Positions 7,469 to 13,591 of a DNA stretch of 14,916 bases are shown piece by piece. Within the stretch, counting starts at the first letter, position 1. Each line of letters begins with the position of its first letter. The notes beneath the pieces were generated by a model. It did no database searches. It was not told the origin of the DNA and worked only from the letters and a program-made list of their open reading frames with translations. A program made the translations under genes and the position numbers. The stretch is from Deltaproteobacteria bacterium (lineage in GTDB: Bacteria; Desulfobacterota; Desulfobacteria; C00003060): NCBI GenBank assembly GCA_030667105.1, contig DAOUWN010000012.1, positions 1-14,916 on the forward strand, given 5' to 3'.

Positions 7469-7831
7469 ATGAAAAAAAAAGACCTGGAATATTTCAAGAC
7501 GCAGTTAACCGAACGTTTGGAGACATTGCTGGCCAAGGCAAGTGGCACGGTATCTGGTATGACGGATGAGAAGCCTAGTTTTCCTGATCCGACTGATCGC
7601 GCAGCCTTGGAATCGGACCGCAACTTCACCCTTCGCATACGAGACAGAGAGCGGAAGCTCATCGCCAAGATAAGGCAGGCCCTTGAGCGAATGGACAACG
7701 GCACTTATGGAATTTGCGAGAGCTGTGGCGGGGATATAACCCTCAAACGCCTGAAGGCTCGACCAGTTACGACCCAGTGTATTGAGTGCAAAACCGAAGA
7801 AGAGGCAAGGGAAAACGCTCTCGGGGTATAG
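7469..7831 (+). CDS. dksA: DksA/TraR family RNA polymerase-binding regulator
   Basis: The 120-residue product is a DksA-type secondary-channel regulator. The N-terminal coiled coil has at its tip DPTDRA at 40-45. Asp40, Asp43 and Ala45 match the E. coli tip residues Asp71, Asp74 and Ala76, which reach the polymerase active site. The C-terminal zinc finger is complete: Cys83, Cys86, Cys104 and Cys107. In known members the protein works with ppGpp to change initiation at stringent promoters. At 120 residues it is shorter than E. coli DksA (151), lacking much of the N-terminal extension, as is common outside Gammaproteobacteria. The ATG is preceded by GGCAGG about seven bases upstream. The PHP gene follows after 20 bp, so the two are probably co-transcribed. 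A TraR-like paralogue is the alternative, but the intact tip favours a true DksA role. Confidence 0.9.
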   Translation: MKKKDLEYFKTQLTERLETLLAKASGTVSGMTDEKPSFPDPTDRAALESDRNFTLRIRDRERKLIAKIRQALERMDNGTYGICESCGGDITLKRLKARPVTTQCIECKTEEEARENALGV

Positions 7832-7851
7832 GACTCTGCCAGTCTCCTTCC

Positions 7852-8733
7852 ATGGATATAGCCTTCCGAAACTCCGGTTGTATTGACCTTCACATCCACT
7901 CGACTGCTTCTGACGGTTCGTTTTCACCTCTAGAAATTATTGAAACAGCCCGGAAGATCGGGCTCAGGGCTGTAGCCATTACAGATCATGATACTGTTGA
8001 CGGTTCAGCCGAGGCCTTAAGCTTCTCCCACTCCCATTCTATCGAAGTTCTTTCCGGCATTGAAATCAGCGCCGATTTTCCCCATGGAACCATGCATATT
8101 CTGGGTTATCTTATTCGGGTAGACGATTCGGACTTGAGGCGAACTCTTGAAACTGTGCAAGATGCACGGGCGAAGAGAAACCTCAAGATCGTTGCAAAGC
8201 TCCAGGAACTAGGAGTGGACATACGATATGATGAGGTCATTGAGGTTTCGGGCGGGGGACAGGTTGGAAGGCCCCACATTGCGCAAGTATTGGTTCACAA
8301 AGGGGTTGTTCAGAGTGTTGATGAGGCCTTTAAGAAACTCTTAAGAAAAGGGGGGGCTGCATATGTTTCCAGGTATCGGCTTTTGCCTGCTGAGGCTATC
8401 CAGATGATTTTGCAGGCAGGAGGAGTTCCCGTGCTGGCCCACCCTTTCACGCTCAATGCAAAAAACGAGACGGAATTGGAGAGTATTCTGGTTGACTTGA
8501 AGCAAGCCGGACTAAAAGGAGTGGAAGTCTACAATCCTGAGCACAGCCCCGAACATAAGAACCACTACGAGAGGCTTGCGCTCCGCCACGGCCTGTTGCT
8601 CACAGGGGGGACGGATTTTCATGGCACGGCAAAGCCAGGTATTCAGCTTGGGATTGGAAAAGGAAATCTGCGCATTCCCTACAGGCTTGTAGAGGAACTC
8701 AAGAAGAGCAAACCTTCAGACCTCGTCAAATAG
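7852..8733 (+). CDS. PHP-domain phosphoesterase (RNase AM/YciV-like)
   Basis: This 293-residue cytoplasmic protein is a PHP-family metallohydrolase. The trinuclear metal ligands are in the expected order: His14 and His16 (DLHIHS), Asp21, Asp45-His46 (TDHD), Glu71 (GIE), His82 (HILGY), His142 (RPHIA), His197 (AHPF), and Asp255 with His257 (TDFHG). Length and motif order fit the group of E. coli YciV (RNase AM), a 5'-3' exoribonuclease, and the 3',5'-nucleoside bisphosphate phosphatases such as the Chromobacterium enzyme. It may trim RNA 5' ends or break down pAp-type nucleotides. ATG 7852 starts the PHP homology; the longer open frame from 7786 would run back into dksA with unrelated sequence. 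There is no Shine-Dalgarno, so translation may be coupled to dksA 20 bp upstream. The stop codon forms part of the first octamer of the downstream repeat. Confidence 0.9.
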   Translation: MDIAFRNSGCIDLHIHSTASDGSFSPLEIIETARKIGLRAVAITDHDTVDGSAEALSFSHSHSIEVLSGIEISADFPHGTMHILGYLIRVDDSDLRRTLETVQDARAKRNLKIVAKLQELGVDIRYDEVIEVSGGGQVGRPHIAQVLVHKGVVQSVDEAFKKLLRKGGAAYVSRYRLLPAEAIQMILQAGGVPVLAHPFTLNAKNETELESILVDLKQAGLKGVEVYNPEHSPEHKNHYERLALRHGLLLTGGTDFHGTAKPGIQLGIGKGNLRIPYRLVEELKKSKPSDLVK

Positions 8734-8884
8734 TTGAGTAGTTGAGTAGTTAACTGCTTATTATTACATCAATATTAGCGGATTGCACATTAATTGGACG
8801 TTCAGAGGGGCAGAAGGTGTAGTATGCTGATAATATTGATATTTGTATATTACTCAACCACTTAACCAATAAACCACTTAACCA
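8731..8884. repeat. Small palindromic element bounded by octamer arrays
   Basis: On the left are three 8-bp units: TAGTTGAG, TAGTTGAG, TAGTTAAC (8731-8754). On the right, read on the minus strand, are four units in the same register: GGTTAAGT, GGTTTATT, GGTTAAGT, GGTTGAGT (8884-8853). This includes a 13-bp direct repeat, AACCACTTAACCA, at 8856-8868 and 8872-8884. Inside lies a perfect 10-bp inverted repeat, ATCAATATTA (8768-8777) and TAATATTGAT (8831-8840). The whole behaves as an imperfect palindrome of about 150 bp between two convergent genes. It could be a MITE-like or REP-like element, or a bidirectional 3' structure. It has no coding capacity. Confidence 0.75.
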
Positions 8885-8929
8885 TATCTGGCCTTATGGC
8901 TCTGTTTCATTGTTCGGTTGTGACTCGGA

Positions 8930-9397
8930 TTATGAAAGCGATATGGTCTTTTCAGGGCTTTTTTTTGCTATAATTTCAGGCGTAAACTCCTGTCTTCTGG
9001 AAAGTTCACGTCCTTTTTTCCCAAGCCACACGAATGAACAGGCAAGTGCAAGTCCTGCCACGATACCCACCATCAGATCCTCGCCGAGTGAGAATATCTT
9101 TGCCAGCAAGTATCCGGAAAGCATGCCCCCAATAAGCGCCAATATCGGTACCGTGTAAATGTAAAACGAAACTTTGAGCAGGGAAGCGCTTCGCAGGCCT
9201 ATCGTCACAGTGTCTCCCACCTGAGCCCCGGCTGTGTTGCGGGCCCTTACCTCCACATCGGAGCCGGATCCTCCGAGGGCTCCACAGCTATCCCTGGCCT
9301 TGCAACTCTCGCATTCCGGCTCACGCTGGGTCACCGCCACTGCCATTGGGCCGTGGATTGCCTTTACAATTCCAGTCTTAGTTATAAGCTGTGCCAT
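8930..9397 (-). CDS. rseC: RseC/MucC family inner-membrane protein
   Basis: The 155-residue product has the RseC layout: an N-terminal cytoplasmic domain with a cysteine cluster (Cys29, Cys32, Cys38), then a small beta domain (45-70). Two membrane helices follow (about 74-99 and 106-126), then a charged tail. In E. coli RseC is linked to sigma-E control and to the Rsx/Rnf-type complex that reduces SoxR; related proteins sit beside Rnf genes in anaerobes. The cysteines may bind iron or an Fe-S cluster. It stands alone here with no rnf or rseAB gene in view. It is convergent with the PHP gene, with the palindromic element between them, and divergent from the phosphorylase gene. The ATG at 9395-9397 has only a weak purine-rich stretch upstream. 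Confidence 0.87.
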   Translation of the reverse strand: MAQLITKTGIVKAIHGPMAVAVTQREPECESCKARDSCGALGGSGSDVEVRARNTAGAQVGDTVTIGLRSASLLKVSFYIYTVPILALIGGMLSGYLLAKIFSLGEDLMVGIVAGLALACSFVWLGKKGRELSRRQEFTPEIIAKKSPEKTISLS

Positions 9398-9529
9398 ATT
9401 GCTTCGTCTACCGTCATTGATTTAGCCGGCAAACCCCCAAAACCTGTAAGGGGGGTAAGTTCTGTTTGACTAAAGTGAGTCGCCTATCTTAAGGTACACT
9501 CCGACTTTCTATTGGAAAGGAGTCCTACC

Positions 9530-10366
9530 ATGGAATCGTTCAAAAATAAAGCCCTTGAAGCCACCGAGTTTATAGGGGCCAAGATTTCGGCCCCGCCAGA
9601 CATAGGCTTGCTTGTTGGCACGGGCCTTGGCGCTAGTGTAGAGAGTCTGGAAGAGGTCATGTCTGTGGACTACGGGGATATTCCGCACTTCCCCGTTTCA
9701 ACGGTTGTGAGCCATCAAGGGAGGTTGTTGTTTGGCAACATGAAAGGAAAACCAGTCCTGGCCATGCAGGGACGTTTTCACTACTATGAAGGTTACAGCG
9801 TGAAAGAGGTCACTCTGCCGGTAAGGGTTATGCAACTCCTTGGTGTTAAAACACTTATAGTGTCGAACGCATCAGGGGGGATCAATCCTTTGTTTAGCGC
9901 TGGTGATATCATGGTTATAACAGACCACATCAACCTGACTGGCAGCAATCCCCTTGTCGGGCCTAATGTGGAGGAGTGGGGGCCGCGATTTCCGGATATG
10001 ATGCAAGTCTACGACCCGAAACTCATTGCCATTGCAGAGAACGCCGGACTCGAAAACCGTATTCGTCTTCAGAAAGGAGTATATGTGGGGCTTGCTGGCC
10101 CGTCTCTTGAAACAAGAGCGGAAATTCGCTTTTTGAAGACCATTGGCGCTGATGCCGTGGGGCTTTCCACGATTCCTGAGGTGATTGCAGCCGTGCACGG
10201 GGGGATGGCCATCCTCGGCCTTTCGGTTATTACCAATATGAATCTCCCGGACAACCCAAGGCCTTGTCGGATTGATGAAGTCATTGCCACGGCCGAGGCT
10301 ACAGCTCCCCGTCTGAAGGCTATTATCGAAAAGGTTGTAGAAGAGTTGCCAAATGCAGTCCATTGA
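9530..10366 (+). CDS. Purine nucleoside phosphorylase, trimeric 6-oxopurine type
   Basis: ATG 9530-9532 follows a strong AAAGGAG seven bases upstream; an in-frame TTG at 9512 lies before that Shine-Dalgarno and is unlikely. The 278-residue protein has the trimeric PNP/MTAP motifs: GTGLG at 30-34 (phosphate loop), GRFHYYEGY at 81-89, NASGG at 113-117 and GPSLET at 190-195. Glu194 and Asn236 (ITN) match human PNP Glu201 and Asn243, which favour 6-oxopurines such as hypoxanthine and guanine. MTA phosphorylases carry Asp at the latter site. The expected reaction is nucleoside plus phosphate to base plus pentose-1-phosphate. Its stop overlaps the next gene by 14 bp, and that gene encodes an adenosine-type deaminase. 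Its natural substrate may therefore be a deaminated nucleoside: inosine, 5'-deoxyinosine or methylthioinosine. Confidence 0.93.
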   Translation: MESFKNKALEATEFIGAKISAPPDIGLLVGTGLGASVESLEEVMSVDYGDIPHFPVSTVVSHQGRLLFGNMKGKPVLAMQGRFHYYEGYSVKEVTLPVRVMQLLGVKTLIVSNASGGINPLFSAGDIMVITDHINLTGSNPLVGPNVEEWGPRFPDMMQVYDPKLIAIAENAGLENRIRLQKGVYVGLAGPSLETRAEIRFLKTIGADAVGLSTIPEVIAAVHGGMAILGLSVITNMNLPDNPRPCRIDEVIATAEATAPRLKAIIEKVVEELPNAVH

Positions 10367-11675
10367 CATGATGATAAGAAACGGGAAGGTCCTCACCATG
10401 GTCCCCGACAACGCCGTGATTGAGCGAGGCGCTGTGGCCGTAAGCGGGGATCGCATTGTGGAGATTGGCCCCGAAGATGTCCTGGATAGCCAATATCAGG
10501 CAAGGAAAGTCATTGACGCTTGTGGTGGTATCATAATGCCTGGCCTCATAAACGTCCACACCCATGCGGCCATGACCTGCTTTCGCGGCCTGGCCGATGA
10601 CCTGCCCCTAATGTCGTGGCTCGAAGAGCATATTTTTCCTGCTGAAGCCAAGCTCACACCTGACATAGTCTACAAGGGGACACTGCTGGCTTGTGCCGAG
10701 ATGATCCTTTCCGGCACCACGACGTTCTGTGATATGTATCTATACGAAGATGCGGTGGCTCAGGCTGTCAAACGGGCCCGTATGCGGGCCGTGGTTGGAG
10801 AAGTCCTTTACGATTTTCCTTCTCCGAACTACGGTCCTATTGAGGAAGGCTTAAAGTACACTGAGGCCCTCATTGACAAATGGCGCGATGATCCCCTTAT
10901 TGCCATAGCCGTTGAGCCGCACTCGCCCTATCTGTGCTCTCCTGACCTCCTCAGGCAGGCTAAGGCCATTGCCGATCAAAATGGTGCGCTCATGGTCATC
11001 CACGTGTCAGAGTCAGAGCAGGAGGTTGCCCAGGTTAAGGGCAAATATGACAAAACGCCTGTGGGACACCTGGCAGAGACTGGAATTCTGAGCCCTAACC
11101 TCGTTGCCGATCACTGTGTGGCCTTGACTCAGAAGGATATCAGCCTCCTAAAGGATTTTGACGTCAAGGTCGCTCACAACCCGGAAAGCAATATGAAGCT
11201 TGCCTCTGGCATCGCCCCTGTGCCGGAACTTCTCGACAATGGCATCATAGTGGGGATTGGAACAGACGGTTGCGCCAGCAACAACAACCTGGACCTGTTT
11301 CAGGAGATGGATACTGTGGCCAAACTCCATAAGGTCCACACTTCTGATCCCACTGTTATGGACGCCCGCACTGTGGTAAGAATGGCCACCATTGACGGGG
11401 CCAGGGTCTTAGGGCTGGAAGACCACATCGGCTCTCTGGAGCCCGGAAAAAAGGCGGACATCATCATCATTGACACCCGGCGCCCCCACCTAATACCGAT
11501 GTACAATGTTTATTCTCACCTTGTCTATGCGGTTTCGGGCCATGATGTTGTCACCTCTATTGTAAACGGGCAGGTGTTAATGGAAAACAGGGTATTGGCT
11601 ACCCTTGACGTGGATAACGTGATGGAAGATGTGAATCGGATTGCCCAAGATATTGTTGGGAAAACCGGCTCCTGA
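10353..11675 (+). CDS. mtaD: MTA/SAH deaminase family amidohydrolase, copy 1
   Basis: This 440-residue TIM-barrel amidohydrolase resembles Thermotoga TM0936, which deaminates S-adenosylhomocysteine, methylthioadenosine and adenosine. Visible site residues are His69 and His71 (VHTH), Glu98, His190 (EPHSPY), His217 (IHVSE), His254 (ADHC) and Asp305 (GTDGC). Spacings between several of these, such as 27 residues from His71 to Glu98 and 51 from His254 to Asp305, equal those in TM0936. The motif HNPESNMKLASG (275-286) is intact. It starts inside the end of the phosphorylase gene (14-bp overlap), with GAAGAG eight bases upstream, so translation is coupled. The product would be an inosyl compound, ready for the phosphorylase. 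5'-deoxyadenosine deaminase activity, known from the methanogen DadD, is a plausible alternative. It is cytoplasmic. Confidence 0.9.
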   Translation: MQSIDMMIRNGKVLTMVPDNAVIERGAVAVSGDRIVEIGPEDVLDSQYQARKVIDACGGIIMPGLINVHTHAAMTCFRGLADDLPLMSWLEEHIFPAEAKLTPDIVYKGTLLACAEMILSGTTTFCDMYLYEDAVAQAVKRARMRAVVGEVLYDFPSPNYGPIEEGLKYTEALIDKWRDDPLIAIAVEPHSPYLCSPDLLRQAKAIADQNGALMVIHVSESEQEVAQVKGKYDKTPVGHLAETGILSPNLVADHCVALTQKDISLLKDFDVKVAHNPESNMKLASGIAPVPELLDNGIIVGIGTDGCASNNNLDLFQEMDTVAKLHKVHTSDPTVMDARTVVRMATIDGARVLGLEDHIGSLEPGKKADIIIIDTRRPHLIPMYNVYSHLVYAVSGHDVVTSIVNGQVLMENRVLATLDVDNVMEDVNRIAQDIVGKTGS

Positions 11676-11698
11676 TGGCAAGAGAAGGGCCTAAGACC

Positions 11699-11743
11699 AT
11701 GGCGTTCTTCTTCATGTCGCGGGATCTTTTCCCACAATTTTGA
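11699..11743 (+). CDS. Possible 14-codon leader peptide before second deaminase
   Basis: ATG 11699-11701 has GAAGGG nine bases upstream and opens a 14-codon frame, MAFFFMSRDLFPQF, ending at TGA 11741-11743. That stop is three bases before the ATG of the second deaminase and in the same reading frame. The deaminase start itself has no Shine-Dalgarno, so ribosomes finishing this peptide could reinitiate there. Five of its fourteen residues are phenylalanine. It may instead be chance, or the remains of an N-terminal extension cut by a stop codon. Confidence 0.3.
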   Translation: MAFFFMSRDLFPQF

Positions 11744-11746
11744 AAC

Positions 11747-13105
11747 ATGCGTACGATGCACCAGTATCCCCCTTTCGACATCGTGGTTCATAATGGCAGC
11801 ATTCTGACACTCGACAGGACCTTTGAGGTTTTCGAAAACGGGCTCCTGTGCATACAAAATGGCAGAGTGGAGCGCATTGAGACGAGAACGCCAACCCAGC
11901 CATTGCCCGCTGCTCGGCAGACCATAGACGTCAGAGGGGGGCTTGTCATGCCGGGACTGGTGAACACCCATACCCATCTTCCCATGAGCCTTTTTCGAGG
12001 CCTGGCCGATGACCTTCCCCTAATGACATGGTTAAATGACTATATATTCAAGGCTGAAGCAAGGTGGTTAAACCCTGAAACCGTTTATACAGCCACGCGT
12101 CTGTCCTGTGCGGAGATGCTTCTGTCTGGCACGACAACATGCTGTGACGGGTATTTTTTTGAAGATAGCGTTGCTCAAGCTGTAGAGGAATCCGGGATGC
12201 GGGCCATCCTTGGACAGGGGATCATAGACTTTCCGGCTCCTGGTGTTCCTGACCCTGAAAAGAACGTAGCCGAAGCTCTCCGATTCATCCGGAACTGGCA
12301 AGGGAAGAGCTCCTTGATCAGTCCCGGTCTTTTTTGTCATTCCCCTTACACATGCTGTGAGAAGACCCTGAGGGAAGCCCGCAAGCTAGCCGACGAGACG
12401 GACAGCCTTTTTCAGATTCATGTGGCTGAGACACAGAGTGAGGTGAAGCAAATCCAGGCAAAGCACAGCCTTTCGCCAGTTCAGTACCTTGATTCACTTG
12501 GCATCCTCAATTCCAGGACACTGGCTGTCCATGCCATATGGGTAGATGAAAAAGATATGGGGATCATGGCCGGAAGAAATGTTGGAGTGTCCGTCACAAC
12601 AGAAAGCGAGATGAAGCTTGCCTCGGGCGTTGCGCCTGTTGCTGGATTTCTGGAAAAGGGAGTCTCTCTCGGACTTGGCACAGACGGCTGTGCCAGCAAT
12701 AACAATCTTGACATGTTTCAGGAAATGGACTTTTTGGCTAAGTTGCACAAGGTAAATAGCCTGGATCCCACAATCCTTGATGCCCGGCAGGTACTGATGT
12801 TGGCTACCAGGGGCGGCGCCAAGGCCATTGGCCTTGAAGACCAGATCGGTTCCCTTGAAGTGGGAAAGAAGGCTGACTTGATCATAATCGACACACACAA
12901 ACCTCACTTAACACCTCTATATAATGCCAGCTCTCATCTAGTTTATGCAGCCGGCGGAGGTGATGTAAGAGATGTCATCATTGATGGCCGATTGGTGGTT
13001 AAAGACAGGACCCTTCTCACCATGAAGGTGGAAGATGTCATTGAGGAAATGGAGCGCCTGGCCCGTCAGATTGCGCTAATTGCTTCTTCCGGAGTGAAGA
13101 CATAA
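11747..13105 (+). CDS. MTA/SAH deaminase family amidohydrolase, diverged copy 2
   Basis: This 452-residue protein is a tandem paralogue of the preceding deaminase, sharing blocks such as FRGLADDLPLM and GTDGCASNNNLD. The metal-site residues are retained: His75, His77, Glu104, His198, His225, His262 and Asp313. It departs at the conserved motif that is HNPESN in copy 1; here the same place reads VTTESE (283-288), although the following MKLASG is kept. The region after the deaminase HSPY motif also has extra cysteines (CHSPYTCC, 197-204). Deaminase chemistry is still likely, but the pocket should differ, so another nucleoside or amidine substrate is plausible. The ATG lacks a Shine-Dalgarno and may depend on a short upstream frame. 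The gene lies 71 bp after copy 1. Its 3' end overlaps the convergent LOG-like gene by 40 bp. Confidence 0.86.
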   Translation: MRTMHQYPPFDIVVHNGSILTLDRTFEVFENGLLCIQNGRVERIETRTPTQPLPAARQTIDVRGGLVMPGLVNTHTHLPMSLFRGLADDLPLMTWLNDYIFKAEARWLNPETVYTATRLSCAEMLLSGTTTCCDGYFFEDSVAQAVEESGMRAILGQGIIDFPAPGVPDPEKNVAEALRFIRNWQGKSSLISPGLFCHSPYTCCEKTLREARKLADETDSLFQIHVAETQSEVKQIQAKHSLSPVQYLDSLGILNSRTLAVHAIWVDEKDMGIMAGRNVGVSVTTESEMKLASGVAPVAGFLEKGVSLGLGTDGCASNNNLDMFQEMDFLAKLHKVNSLDPTILDARQVLMLATRGGAKAIGLEDQIGSLEVGKKADLIIIDTHKPHLTPLYNASSHLVYAAGGGDVRDVIIDGRLVVKDRTLLTMKVEDVIEEMERLARQIALIASSGVKT

Positions 13106-13500
13106 CGGACTTTTTCCATGTTTGGCCACGTATCCAAGCCTATTACCGGTTTTCCCAGTTTCAGGGCTATACTGATTTCAGACAAGGTACCGTACCCTCC
13201 GGAGATAGCTACCAGGATGTCTGAGCTTCGTACGACCAGGATATTCCGGGCATGGCCCAGGTCGGTTACAATCGGGATGGTCACATAAGGGTTGGCCTGG
13301 GCCTTGTCCGGGCCGGGTAGGATGCCCACGGTTTGTCCTCCAGCCTCACAGACTCCGCGACATGCTCCTTCCATGACGCCACCCAGCCCGCCACATACAA
13401 GGATTGCCCCAGCCCTTCCAATGCCATTACCAACTTTTCTTGCCAGTTCATAAGTCTCGTTATTACAATGGCCCGCCCCGATAACGCCGATCATTTTCAT
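13066..13500 (-). CDS. LOG/TIGR00725-type Rossmann protein
   Basis: The 144-residue product has the SLOG/LOG fold motifs: GVIGAG near the start, CGGLGGVMEGA (36-46), and SGGYGTLSE (100-108). The last corresponds to the PGGxGTxxE nucleotide-binding site of cytokinin riboside 5'-monophosphate phosphoribohydrolases, the 'lysine decarboxylase-like' family. The first position is Ser rather than Pro, as seen in the short TIGR00725 subgroup. LOG enzymes cleave the N-glycosidic bond of nucleoside monophosphates; for this subgroup the activity is unproven and nucleotide binding is the safer reading. A very strong GGAGGAGG seven bases before ATG 13498-13500 fixes the start. It is convergent with the second deaminase, and its last 40 bp lie within that gene. 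The company of nucleoside enzymes fits a nucleotide role. Confidence 0.87.
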   Translation of the reverse strand: MKMIGVIGAGHCNNETYELARKVGNGIGRAGAILVCGGLGGVMEGACRGVCEAGGQTVGILPGPDKAQANPYVTIPIVTDLGHARNILVVRSSDILVAISGGYGTLSEISIALKLGKPVIGLDTWPNMEKVRYVFTPEEAISAI

Positions 13501-13534
13501 AGCCTAACCTCCTCCTTCACGCCCGCCTCAGTCC

Positions 13535-13562
13535 TTGCATAAATTGGTAATCCTTATACAAT
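13535..13562 (+). promoter_or_regulatory. Candidate sigma-70 promoter for the radical SAM gene
   Basis: TTGCAT (13535-13540) and TACAAT (13557-13562) are separated by 16 bp and would start transcription about 22 bases before the ATG at 13592. It is the best-formed plus-strand promoter I found in the window. On the opposite strand a TATAAG box (13558-13553) with a weak TAGTTG 17 bp away (13581-13576) may serve the LOG-like gene, so the two promoters would overlap. Confidence 0.45.
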
Positions 13563-13591
13563 CATACGAAACGTTCAACTACAATACAGGC

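Noticed and set aside
8731..8884. The octamer arrays considered as a CRISPR array
   Set aside because: Units are 8 bp, adjoin without spacers, and change orientation between arms. No cas gene is near.
9433..9456. A hairpin ACCCCC / GGGGGT between rseC and the phosphorylase gene
   Set aside because: The loop is 12 bases and no T-run follows on either strand. It lies between divergent genes, so a terminator is not expected there.
9466..9500. TTGACT followed by TACACT before the phosphorylase gene, considered as a promoter
   Set aside because: The spacing is 23 bp, too long for a sigma-70 promoter, and no good -10 occurs at 16-18 bp.
9872..10456. A 194-codon minus-strand frame across the phosphorylase gene
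   Set aside because: It is antisense to strongly conserved phosphorylase sequence and has no recognisable domain.
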